Shown piece by piece: positions 7,385-14,443 of a stretch of 38,523 nt of DNA. A model generated the notes under the pieces. That model saw nothing but the letters and a program-made list of their open reading frames with translations. It ran no database searches and had not been told where the DNA came from. This stretch comes from Oscillospiraceae bacterium (lineage in GTDB: Bacteria; Bacillota; Clostridia; Oscillospirales; Oscillospiraceae): contig JAFROD010000052.1 in the NCBI GenBank assembly GCA_017429835.1, positions 1-38,523 of the forward strand. The letters are read 5' to 3'. The position numbers and the translations under genes were made by a program. Position 1 is the stretch's first letter, and each line of letters starts with the position of its first letter.

Positions 7385-7537
7385 ATGCCGAACTATGAAA
7401 AGCTCTACCATTTGCTGTTCAACGCGATCACCGACGCGCTGCGGGCGTTGGAACAGGGAAGAACGGACAGCGCAAGGCTGCTGCTGATCTGCGCCCAGCA
7501 GACCGCAGAGGCGCGGTATCTGGACGAAGAAGAATGA
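7385..7537 (+). CDS. Conserved small protein, 50 aa, second copy
   Basis: The protein begins MPNYEKLYHLLFNAITDALR and ends ...AEARYLDEEE. ATG 7385 follows a strong site, CGGAGGTGTTATC. The DNA is close to 90 percent identical to the first copy by eye, while the paired repressors have diverged. This suggests that the small protein is the functionally constrained partner. It could be a toxin, an antirepressor or a small regulatory partner; nothing in the sequence decides. Confidence 0.8.
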   Translation: MPNYEKLYHLLFNAITDALRALEQGRTDSARLLLICAQQTAEARYLDEEE

Positions 7538-7565
7538 AAAGAGACGCTTTTCAGCGTCTCTTTTC
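7536..7565. terminator. Bidirectional terminator between small gene and queF
   Basis: GAAAAGAGACGC (7536-7547) pairs with GCGTCTCTTTTC (7554-7565), loop TTTTCA. Ends the plus-strand small gene and, read on the other strand, queF. Confidence 0.88.
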
Positions 7566-7568
7566 CGA

Positions 7569-8051
7569 TTACCGGTTGTCTACGCGCTCGGGGAAGAGGT
7601 CGTGCTGACTCAGCCGCTGCCACGCGACGTCCTCCCACTTCGTGCCCGGCTTGCCGTAGTTGCAGTAGGGGTCGATCGAAATGCCGCCGCGCGGCAGGAA
7701 TTTGCCCCAGACCTCGATGTACTTCGGCTCGAGCAGGCGGATCAGGTCCTTCATGATGACGTTGACCACGTCCTCGTGGAAATCGCCGTACTGCCGGAAC
7801 GAGAACAGGTAGAGCTTCAGCGATTTGCTCTCCACGAGCTTCTGATCCGGCACATAGGAAATGTAGACCGTGGCGAAATCCGGCTGCCCGGTGATCGGGC
7901 AGAGGCTGGTGAACTCGGGGCAGTTGAACTTGACGAAATAGTCGTTGCCCGGGTGCTTGTTGCTGAACGATTCCAGCATGCCGGGGTCGTAGGTGGTGGG
8001 ATAGACCGTGCCGGAGCTTCCCAGCTTGGTCAGGTTTTCTTTTTCTCTCAT
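7569..8051 (-). CDS. queF: QueF, NADPH-dependent 7-cyano-7-deazaguanine reductase
   Basis: It reduces the nitrile of preQ0 to the amine of preQ1, the last soluble step before the queuosine base is inserted into tRNA. The 160-residue length is that of the short (type I, B. subtilis-like) enzyme. Visible are the catalytic cysteine in [14 protein letters not shown] (Cys51) with the following Asp58, and the QueF NADPH motif ESKSLK (74-79). The start is backed by AAGGAGACAACG. No other queuosine gene is nearby, so it is a stand-alone unit. It is under the control of the leader RNA described upstream. Confidence 0.97.
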   Translation of the reverse strand: MREKENLTKLGSSGTVYPTTYDPGMLESFSNKHPGNDYFVKFNCPEFTSLCPITGQPDFATVYISYVPDQKLVESKSLKLYLFSFRQYGDFHEDVVNVIMKDLIRLLEPKYIEVWGKFLPRGGISIDPYCNYGKPGTKWEDVAWQRLSQHDLFPERVDNR

Positions 8052-8087
8052 CGTTGTCTCCTTGCAGTTTGATATTCGATGACGCGG

Positions 8088-8120
8088 AAAAAGAAAACAG
8101 CCCTAACAGACATAGGACTG
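8088..8120 (-). terminator. Attenuator terminator of the queF leader
   Basis: On the minus strand CAGTCCTA (8113-8120) pairs with TAGGGCTG (8098-8105) through one wobble, followed by TTTTCTTTTT (8088-8097). The 5' strand shares AGTCC with an alternative hairpin (GGACT, 8125-8129, with AGTCC, 8115-8119), so terminator and antiterminator exclude each other. Confidence 0.75.
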
Positions 8121-8129
8121 CCATAGTCC

Positions 8130-8169
8130 CGGTTTTCTTTTACGACAGGAAGGTACCAATGAACTGTCG
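8130..8169 (-). promoter_or_regulatory. preQ1-I-like riboswitch aptamer
   Basis: On the minus strand a 6-bp stem CGACAG/CTGTCG (8164-8169 / 8143-8148) encloses a loop beginning TTC and ending in C. An A-rich tail, TAAAAGAAA, follows. Loop UGGU (8155-8158) can pair with tail ACCG (8130-8133), giving the H-type pseudoknot of preQ1-I aptamers, which have a UUC loop start, a ligand-pairing C before the 3' stem strand and an A-rich tail. It lies between the queF promoter and an attenuator, and the gene belongs to preQ1 synthesis. Class assignment is by eye. Confidence 0.75.
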
Positions 8170-8185
8170 GCGTCATGCAAAACGT

Positions 8186-8213
8186 ATTATAACACCGCCG
8201 GGCGAAAAGTCAA
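8186..8213 (-). promoter_or_regulatory. queF promoter
   Basis: On the minus strand TTGACT (8208-8213), 16 bases, then TGTTATAAT with TATAAT at 8186-8191, an extended -10. Transcription would begin about 10 bases before the aptamer stem. Confidence 0.8.
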
Positions 8214-8223
8214 GCCCGGCGGC
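8195..8223 (-). terminator. GC-rich hairpin after the 229-residue gene
   Basis: CCGCCGGGC (8195-8203) and GCCCGGCGG (8214-8222) form a 9-bp stem with a 10-base loop directly after the stop of the gene at 8239. No T-run follows, and the stem overlaps the queF promoter. It may slow read-through or be only a weak terminator. Confidence 0.5.
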
Positions 8224-8238
8224 GTCTGTATGATCGGA

Positions 8239-8928
8239 TCAGAGGAATCCCGTCCGTCCGTCTGCCGCTTCCGTCTTATCGCTCAGCGACAGCAGCGTCT
8301 GCAGCTTCCCGACGTTCTCCCGGAAGCGGCGCAGCAAGGCGGGGTCTTTTGCGTAGACCTCAAGGTAAGCGCAGTCGTAGTACATCACGCCGCACACGCA
8401 GCCGCTCTGCAGATAGTCTGCGTAATCCTTGAGCCGGCGCGCCTCCGTGCCGCGCAGGAAGAGGTACAGGGACATCTCTTCCACGTAGTACGGCGGCGAC
8501 GAGAGCCGTTCCAAGTCCTCAACGGTAAGCAAGCCTCCGCCGGCGGGCAGACCGTCGGACGGGCAGACGATACCTCCCGTCGAATATAGCTCGTAGTCCG
8601 CAAGCTGGATTTCCCGAAGCAGCTCCATGATCCGGAACGGCTGCCGGTTGGAAAGCCGCGCTTTCAGACCGCAGATCGTATCCTGCATCGTATTCTCATC
8701 TCCCGGCGAAAAGGTCAGCCTGCCGGACAGGTCTGCGAGCGCGTCGGCGAGGACGTAAAAGGTCTTCAAACCGAATTCATTTCCGCGCTCTCTGTAAAAC
8801 ACGTCGAACGCGCCGTCCCGACGCGCGCGGACGCAGAAAACGTCGTCGCTGACGGAATCGTTGAATCGCACGCAGGCGCGGTCGATCCCCCGCGCTTCCA
8901 ACAGCGCGTAGAAGGCTTTGCTTGTCAT
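8239..8928 (-). CDS. Hypothetical protein, 229 aa
   Basis: I do not recognise the family. The first ~75 residues (ALLEARGIDR, FDVFYRERGNEFGLKTFYVL, ADALADLSGRL) form a small alpha/beta domain. It resembles the general form of immunity-type proteins found beside toxins, a likeness seen by eye only. The second half holds ...PPYYVEEMSLYLFLRG, a Cys/Tyr-rich stretch (GCVCGVMYYDCAYLEVYA) and a helical end. There is no signal peptide or membrane segment. Its ATG follows the TAA of the gene at 8929-9333 with no gap (TAAATG), so both are read from one message. Confidence 0.75.
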   Translation of the reverse strand: MTSKAFYALLEARGIDRACVRFNDSVSDDVFCVRARRDGAFDVFYRERGNEFGLKTFYVLADALADLSGRLTFSPGDENTMQDTICGLKARLSNRQPFRIMELLREIQLADYELYSTGGIVCPSDGLPAGGGLLTVEDLERLSSPPYYVEEMSLYLFLRGTEARRLKDYADYLQSGCVCGVMYYDCAYLEVYAKDPALLRRFRENVGKLQTLLSLSDKTEAADGRTGFL

Positions 8929-9333
8929 TTACGGAGCAAACGTATCCTCCGGCAGGACGATACCGTCCGGCATGGATACGTAGGTCGCTTCGCCGTTTTC
9001 CGACGGGAGTGCATTCGGTTCCGTGACCGTATTGGAGGAGGGCTTTGTCTCTCCCTTTGCTTCCGTCGGCTCCGTTGCTTCCGTCACCGTATCAGTCGTT
9101 TCCGGCGTTTCCGTCTTGTTCGTCGGTTCCGCTTTTTCCGTCGTTTCTCCTGCTTCGTTCGTTTCTGCAGTGCCTTCCGTTTCCGACGCGCTCGCCGTCG
9201 ACGCCGTTTCCGCGTCCTTCGCTGCGGGCGTGCCGCTGTCCGCCATTTTGGAAAGAACGAATATGCCGACGGCGATCAGAGCGATACATCCGGCGATCAG
9301 TCCGACCCATTGCCAAATCCGTTTGTTCTTCAC
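8929..9333 (-). CDS. Membrane-anchored Thr/Glu-rich protein
   Basis: 134 residues. A short basic N-terminus (MKNKRIWQ) is followed by one hydrophobic helix (WVGLIAGCIALIAVGIFVL, about 9-27). The rest is an extracellular low-complexity stalk made almost only of T, E, A, P, S, N and K in degenerate TE/PTE-type steps. The last 25 residues (YVSMPDGIVLPEDTFAP) are of normal composition and may be the functional tip. It starts with GTG after AAGGAGGATACACA. The downstream 229-residue gene begins at its stop codon, so the pair probably acts together, one outside and one inside the membrane. Confidence 0.8.
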   Translation of the reverse strand: MKNKRIWQWVGLIAGCIALIAVGIFVLSKMADSGTPAAKDAETASTASASETEGTAETNEAGETTEKAEPTNKTETPETTDTVTEATEPTEAKGETKPSSNTVTEPNALPSENGEATYVSMPDGIVLPEDTFAP

Positions 9334-9377
9334 TGTGTATCCTCCTTGTCTGCATGGTGCTCGATCTCTATGCAGAT

Positions 9378-9406
9378 ATTATAACGCGAAAACTCCCAAA
9401 GCGCAA
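9378..9406 (-). promoter_or_regulatory. Promoter of the 9333-8239 gene pair
   Basis: On the minus strand TATAAT (9378-9383) lies 17 bases after a poor -35 (TTGCGC, 9401-9406). The -10 is perfect and the gap to the start codon is normal. Confidence 0.5.
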
Positions 9407-9440
9407 GTGGAATCACGCGGCGCGTCCGTACCGTTCGGAA

Positions 9441-9471
9441 AACCGCCGCAGGCAAGCTGCCTGCGGCGGTT
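9441..9471 (-). terminator. Terminator of the alpha-galactoside operon
   Basis: A 14-bp perfect stem, AACCGCCGCAGGCA with TGCCTGCGGCGGTT. On the minus strand it is followed by a short T-run (TTTTCC). It begins 9 bases after the galT stop. Confidence 0.8.
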
Positions 9472-9480
9472 GCGTATTCT

Positions 9481-10968
9481 CTACAGCGTTTCGATGAAAC
9501 GCAGGAAGGCGGCTTTGCCGTCTGCATTGCGCTTGAAGACGCCCGCGTCCTCCAGCACGTCGAGGAAGACCTTGCCGACCTCGCGCTCCAACGCCGCGCG
9601 GATAACTTCCTTCGGCTGCCCGCGAAGATCGGACGCGAAGCGGCTCGCCCACTGCGCATGCTTGGCGATCGTCTCGTCGGAAGCGATCTCTCTGCCCTCC
9701 GCGATATACTCCTCCAGAAGCGCCAGCTCCTTTTGCAGTCTGGCGGGCAGAACGGCAAGTCCCATGACCTCGATCAAGCCGATGTTTTCCTTCTTGATGT
9801 GGTGGCGCTCCGCGTGGGGGTGGTACACGCCCAGCGGGTGCTCCGGCGTCGTGAGGTTGTTGCGCAGGCACAGGTCGATCTCGTAATCCGCGCCGCGTCT
9901 GCGGGCAATCGGGGTGATCGTGTTGTGCGGCACGCCGTCGGTCTCGGCAAGGATCGTCGCGCTCTCGTCCGTATAGCTGCGCCATTCGGCGAGGATATGC
10001 GCGGCGAGATCCGCCAGACGCGCGCGGTCAGCGCCGCGCAGACGGATCACGGACAGCGGCCATTTGACGATGCCGCAGGCGACGTCCTCGAAGCCCGCCA
10101 CCTTGAATTCGTACTCCACCGGCGCCTTCGCCATGGCGAATTCATATCTGCCGCCCTGGAAATGGTCGTGGCTCAGGATCGAGCCGCCGACGATGGGCAG
10201 ATCGGCGTTCGAGCCGATGAAATAGTGCGGGAAGACGGTGACGAAGTCGAACAGTCGCTCGAACGCCTTGCGGTCGATCTTCATCGGCACGTGGCGGCTG
10301 TTGAGCGCGATGCAGTGCTCGTTGTAGTAGACGTAGGGGGAGTACTGCAAAAACCACTGCTCGCCCGCGATATCGAGCGGGATCATGCGGTGATTCGCGC
10401 GGGCGGGATGCCCGATCCTGCCGGCGTAGCCGCAGTTTTCCACGCAGAGCTGGCACGCCGGATAGGCGACGGAAACCGCATTTCCCGCGGCGGCGATGTC
10501 GCGCGGATCCTTCTCCGGCTTGGACAGGTTGATCGTGATGTCGATCTCGCCGTAGTCGCTTTCCACCTTCCAGCGGCGGTCGCGGGCGATCCGATCGCGG
10601 CGGATATAGTTCACGTCGCCGCTGAAACGGTAGAACCAGTCCGTCGCCTCCTGCGGCGAACGGGCGTACAGCGCCGCAAAGCGGCGGTTGACCTCCGCGG
10701 GCCGCGGCGTGACGCAGTTCATCAGCCGCGTGTCGAAGATGTCGCGGCGCTCCGTCGTGTTGGCGCAGAGCCCCTTTTGCACGGCGTGATCGGTCAGAAT
10801 TCTCAACAGTTCGGGGAGGAGCGCGTCCAGCGGCTCCGCCGCTTCGAAACCATCCTCCTGCAGAACGTCGAGCAGGCGGTTGCGGGAGTAAATCCGCTCG
10901 CTTTCGTCGATCAGTCCTCTGTCAAACGCGTATTGTACCAATCCTTCTATGGCGTTGTAGATCATCAT
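9481..10968 (-). CDS. galT: Galactose-1-phosphate uridylyltransferase (GalT, Gram-positive type)
   Basis: It transfers UMP from UDP-glucose to galactose-1-phosphate in the Leloir pathway, giving UDP-galactose and glucose-1-phosphate. At 495 residues it is the long Firmicute class of GalT rather than the ~350-residue E. coli type. Visible are HPARANHRMIPL (about 187-198), the histidine motif SHDHFQGG (266-273) and CQLCVENCGYAGR. The ATG overlaps the galK stop in ATGA, so translation is coupled. It is the last gene of the operon and is followed by a strong terminator. No galE is in the window, so epimerisation must come from elsewhere. Confidence 0.95.
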   Translation of the reverse strand: MMIYNAIEGLVQYAFDRGLIDESERIYSRNRLLDVLQEDGFEAAEPLDALLPELLRILTDHAVQKGLCANTTERRDIFDTRLMNCVTPRPAEVNRRFAALYARSPQEATDWFYRFSGDVNYIRRDRIARDRRWKVESDYGEIDITINLSKPEKDPRDIAAAGNAVSVAYPACQLCVENCGYAGRIGHPARANHRMIPLDIAGEQWFLQYSPYVYYNEHCIALNSRHVPMKIDRKAFERLFDFVTVFPHYFIGSNADLPIVGGSILSHDHFQGGRYEFAMAKAPVEYEFKVAGFEDVACGIVKWPLSVIRLRGADRARLADLAAHILAEWRSYTDESATILAETDGVPHNTITPIARRRGADYEIDLCLRNNLTTPEHPLGVYHPHAERHHIKKENIGLIEVMGLAVLPARLQKELALLEEYIAEGREIASDETIAKHAQWASRFASDLRGQPKEVIRAALEREVGKVFLDVLEDAGVFKRNADGKAAFLRFIETL

Positions 10969-12098
10969 ACTCTCTCACTCCTCGCGCCGTCGGCGGCGGT
11001 AATCGGGTAGATTTCGGGAACAAAGCCGAAGCGTTCCGCATAGGCGGCCTGCATTGTCGTAACGAAGCGCTCGACCGCCGCGGGCTCCATGAGGTTCACG
11101 GTGCAGCCGCCGAAGCCGCCGCCCGTCATGCGCGCGCCGTAAACGCCGTCGATCTTCTGCGCCGTCTCGGCCAAGAAGTCCAGCTCCGCGCAGGAGACCT
11201 CGTAGTCGTCGCGCAGAGAGGCGTGCGAGGCGTTCATCAGCGCGCCGAAGGCGGCAAGATCGCCGCGCCGGAGCGCGGCAGCGCCGTCCAGCGCGCGCCG
11301 GTTCTCATAGATCACGTGCTTTGCCCGCTTTCGGCAGACGGGGTCGGAAATCAAATGCCGGTTCCGTTCGAATTCTTCAGGCGTCAGCGCGCAGAGCGTG
11401 GAAACGCGCAGCGCGCTGCACGCCGCTTCGCACTCACGGCGGCGGTCGTTATATGCCGAGGCGGCGAGGGAATGCTTCACGCCGCTGTTGACGATCACGA
11501 GCGCGGCGCTGCCGAGCGGCGCGTACTCATAGGCGAGCGTACCCGCGTGCAGCAGGATCGCGCAGCCGCTCTTTCCCATCGCGCTGGCGAACTGATCCAT
11601 GATGCCGCAGTTCACGCCGATGAAGCGGTTTTCCGCGAACTGCCCGATCAGGGCGATCTCCTGCTTCGTGACGGGGAGGGAGAACAAATCTCTCAGCACC
11701 GTTCCCGTGACGACCTCCAGCGCGGCGGAGGACGAAAGCCCCGCGCCGTCGGGCAGGTCGCCGCTGAAATAGAAGTCCGCGCCGTGCTCGAGCGGATAGC
11801 CGTAAGCGGCAAACGCGCGGATCACGCCCACGGGGTAGTCTGCCCAGACGCCCTGCGGAGACAGGTCCGCGAGCGCATACTCGACGATACCGGTGCTGCA
11901 GAAATTCTCCGAGACGAAGCGGAGCGTTCCGTCCGTCCGGCGCGCGGCGGCGCAGGTGATCCCCATTTGCAGCGCGCAGGGGAAGACGTGCCCGCCGTTA
12001 TAGTCGGTGTGCTCGCCGATCAGATTGACTCTGCCCGGCGCGAAGCCGACGACCTCCGGCTGTTTTTCAAAAATTGTCTCAAAGGCTGCTGCGTTCAC
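10965..12098 (-). CDS. galK: Galactokinase
   Basis: It phosphorylates alpha-D-galactose at O1 with ATP, feeding GalT. The 377-residue GHMP kinase shows all signatures: GRVNLIGEHTDYNGG (22-36, galactose binding), the phosphate loop LPDGAGLSSSAALE (115-128) and the C-terminal MTGGGFGGCTVNL. The start is a GTG embedded in GTGA, overlapping the stop of the alpha-galactosidase gene by 4 bases. It follows the alpha-galactosidase, which releases its substrate, and precedes galT. Confidence 0.97.
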   Translation of the reverse strand: MNAAAFETIFEKQPEVVGFAPGRVNLIGEHTDYNGGHVFPCALQMGITCAAARRTDGTLRFVSENFCSTGIVEYALADLSPQGVWADYPVGVIRAFAAYGYPLEHGADFYFSGDLPDGAGLSSSAALEVVTGTVLRDLFSLPVTKQEIALIGQFAENRFIGVNCGIMDQFASAMGKSGCAILLHAGTLAYEYAPLGSAALVIVNSGVKHSLAASAYNDRRRECEAACSALRVSTLCALTPEEFERNRHLISDPVCRKRAKHVIYENRRALDGAAALRRGDLAAFGALMNASHASLRDDYEVSCAELDFLAETAQKIDGVYGARMTGGGFGGCTVNLMEPAAVERFVTTMQAAYAERFGFVPEIYPITAADGARSERV

Positions 12099-14443
12099 TC
12101 GCTTGCCTCCATATAGTAGAGCCGCGACGCGAAATCCGGGAAGACGCGGACGTTCTCGTTGAAGCCGGTGCCCGCGTAGGCGGGACGGAGGGCGACGCCC
12201 GTGCGCATGAAAACGTCGCCCGTCGCGGTGACGTCCTCGGACTCCTCGCTCATTTTGACCACCCTGCTGATGACGTTATGCACGAAGGAATCCTGCTTGA
12301 CGTGGATCGGCGCGACCGTGTTGATGAGACTGCCGAACTGCATGACGTCCACGCGGTCGGGAATGCTGTAGAGCCGGTACGTCCGGTCGGGGTCGAGACC
12401 CGCCGCGAAGAAGCGCATTGCCTGCGTGTTCGGGCTGGTCAGCTCCTGCACGAGCAGACCGACGGCTTTTTTCTTGTCCTCGGAGACGCAGATCCATTCG
12501 TGAACGCCGCCCGTGAAGACGCGGTAGAGCTGTCCGAACTGGAAGACCTCGCGCCATTGTTTGTAGATCTCGATCTCCTTGATGACGCGCTCCTTGAGCG
12601 CGGCGTTGAAGTCGCGCACGTCCCACTCGTAGCCGAGCACGCCGAAGGCGGCGACGCCGAAGCGGGTGTTGATCGGCGACTTGCGGAGCGTCTGGTGGTT
12701 GGGACAGGAGCTGACGTGCGCTCCGATACAGGACTGCGGATAGCCGTAGCTGTAGCCCTCCTGAATCGTTGCGCGGCAGATCGCGTCGGTGTTGTCGCTC
12801 GCCCAGATCTGCGGGAAATAGCTCAGAATGCCGAGGTCAAAGCGGTTGCCGCCGGACGCGCAGCCCTCGAAGAGGATCTGCGGGAAGCGCTCGGTCAGCT
12901 CGCGCATGATCCGGTACAGACCGCAGATATAGCGGTGCGCGGTCTCACCCTGCCGCTCGGGCGCAAGATAGGGCGAATACACGTCCGAAAAGACGCGGTT
13001 CATATCCCATTTGACGTAGCGGATATTCGCGGAGGAGAAGACCTCGCTCATCGCTTCGATCAGGTGATCCTGCACGGCGGGGTTGGCAAGATCCAGAATC
13101 CGCTGATTTCTGCCCTCGGAATGGAGCCTGCCCTCGATCGCCATCGCCCAGTCGGGGTGCTGCCGGTAAAGCTCGCTGTCGACGTTCACCATCTCCGGCT
13201 CGACCCAGATGCCGAAGTCCATTTCGAGGTCGTTGATCTTGTCCGCGAGGGATTTTAGTCCGTCGGGGAACTTCTTTTTGTTGGGATACCAGTCGCCAAG
13301 CGACTTTTTGTCGTCGTCGCGCTCGCCGAACCAGCCGTCGTCGAGGACGAACAGCTCGATACCGAGCTTTTTGCCCGCCTTGGCGAGCGAGACGAGGTCT
13401 TTCTCATTGACCTTGAAATAGAACGCCTCCCAGCTATTGAGCAAGACGGGACGCGGCTTGCGCTTCCACTCCCCGCGCACGACGTGCTCGCGGACGAAGC
13501 GGTGCATGTTGACGCTCTGCCCCGCGAAGCCCTGCGCCGAGAAGGTCATGACCGCCTCGGGCGTCTCAAACGCTTCGCTGCCGTCCAGCAGAAAGCGGAA
13601 GCCGTCCGGCTGGACGCCGCTGACGATGCGGGTCTTGCCGTAGGCGTTGACCTCGACCGCGGAATAGTGGTTGCCGCTGTAGATCAGATTGAAGCCGTAG
13701 ACGCTGCCGGAATACTCGGTCGCGCTCGGCGCGTGTACCATAAAGAACGGGTTGGCGCGGTTGGACGAGCAGCCCGTGCGGCTCTCGACGACGAATTTGC
13801 CGGCGGTGATCGACGCGGTGTTTTTGTTCATCTCCCGCGCCCACGCGCCGTGGAAGGAGGTCACGCAGACCCCGCTGAACGGGATATCGACCTGCGTGCT
13901 CAGCATGCGCTCCAGCGCGACGGTCTCCGTTCCCTCGTTGCGCAGACACGCGCAGCGGGTGATCACGTCGCAGTCCGGATAGACGCGGTAGTGCAGCTCC
14001 AGCACGAGGTCGCCGTCGCGCGCGGTGACGCAGAGGTGCTCCGCCTTGCCGTCCTCCGCGTAGGAGGACGGCAGGGTGGCAAAGTCCGAGGGCGCGTCGT
14101 CGATCGCGTCGCTTTCATAGAGGAAGTCTGCGCTGCGGCTGCCGTCCGCGCGCACGAGCTCCAGGAACGGCTCGCGCACGTCGCCGTGGCCGGGCGCGGA
14201 GAATTCAAGGCACATATCCTCCAGCAGCACCGTCGGGTGCTCCTTGGAGTAGACGATGCTGTTGCCCGCCTCAAACTCGCGCTTTTCGCGGAAGACCTCG
14301 CAGTCCTCCGCCGTGTTCAGCGCGATCTTTCCGCCGTAGTACAGGTGCTCCAGATGCCCCGAGGGCGAGAGCGAGAAGACGTAGGTCGTGCGCTCGGTGT
14401 CAAGCACGAACGCGGGGCGTTCGCCGTTTAGACGGCGGATCAT
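12095..14443 (-). CDS. Alpha-galactosidase, glycoside hydrolase family 36
   Basis: It hydrolyses alpha-1,6-linked galactose from melibiose, raffinose or stachyose. The 782-residue protein has an N-terminal beta-sandwich, a TIM barrel and a C-terminal beta domain. The GH36 nucleophile is visible in VKWDMNR (Asp480), and the general acid/base in WASDNTDA (Asp550). The substrate-shaping segments VLDDGWFGERDDD and CASGGNRFDLG are also present. There is no signal peptide, so it acts on sugar already imported by the symporter encoded just upstream. ATG overlaps the symporter stop by 4 bases (ATGA). Confidence 0.95.
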   Translation of the reverse strand: MIRRLNGERPAFVLDTERTTYVFSLSPSGHLEHLYYGGKIALNTAEDCEVFREKREFEAGNSIVYSKEHPTVLLEDMCLEFSAPGHGDVREPFLELVRADGSRSADFLYESDAIDDAPSDFATLPSSYAEDGKAEHLCVTARDGDLVLELHYRVYPDCDVITRCACLRNEGTETVALERMLSTQVDIPFSGVCVTSFHGAWAREMNKNTASITAGKFVVESRTGCSSNRANPFFMVHAPSATEYSGSVYGFNLIYSGNHYSAVEVNAYGKTRIVSGVQPDGFRFLLDGSEAFETPEAVMTFSAQGFAGQSVNMHRFVREHVVRGEWKRKPRPVLLNSWEAFYFKVNEKDLVSLAKAGKKLGIELFVLDDGWFGERDDDKKSLGDWYPNKKKFPDGLKSLADKINDLEMDFGIWVEPEMVNVDSELYRQHPDWAMAIEGRLHSEGRNQRILDLANPAVQDHLIEAMSEVFSSANIRYVKWDMNRVFSDVYSPYLAPERQGETAHRYICGLYRIMRELTERFPQILFEGCASGGNRFDLGILSYFPQIWASDNTDAICRATIQEGYSYGYPQSCIGAHVSSCPNHQTLRKSPINTRFGVAAFGVLGYEWDVRDFNAALKERVIKEIEIYKQWREVFQFGQLYRVFTGGVHEWICVSEDKKKAVGLLVQELTSPNTQAMRFFAAGLDPDRTYRLYSIPDRVDVMQFGSLINTVAPIHVKQDSFVHNVISRVVKMSEESEDVTATGDVFMRTGVALRPAYAGTGFNENVRVFPDFASRLYYMEASE

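Noticed and set aside
12074..14431. Plus-strand frames of 300-400 codons opposite the alpha-galactosidase
   Set aside because: The GH36 catalytic residues and operon overlaps are on the minus strand. The plus frames are composition artefacts.
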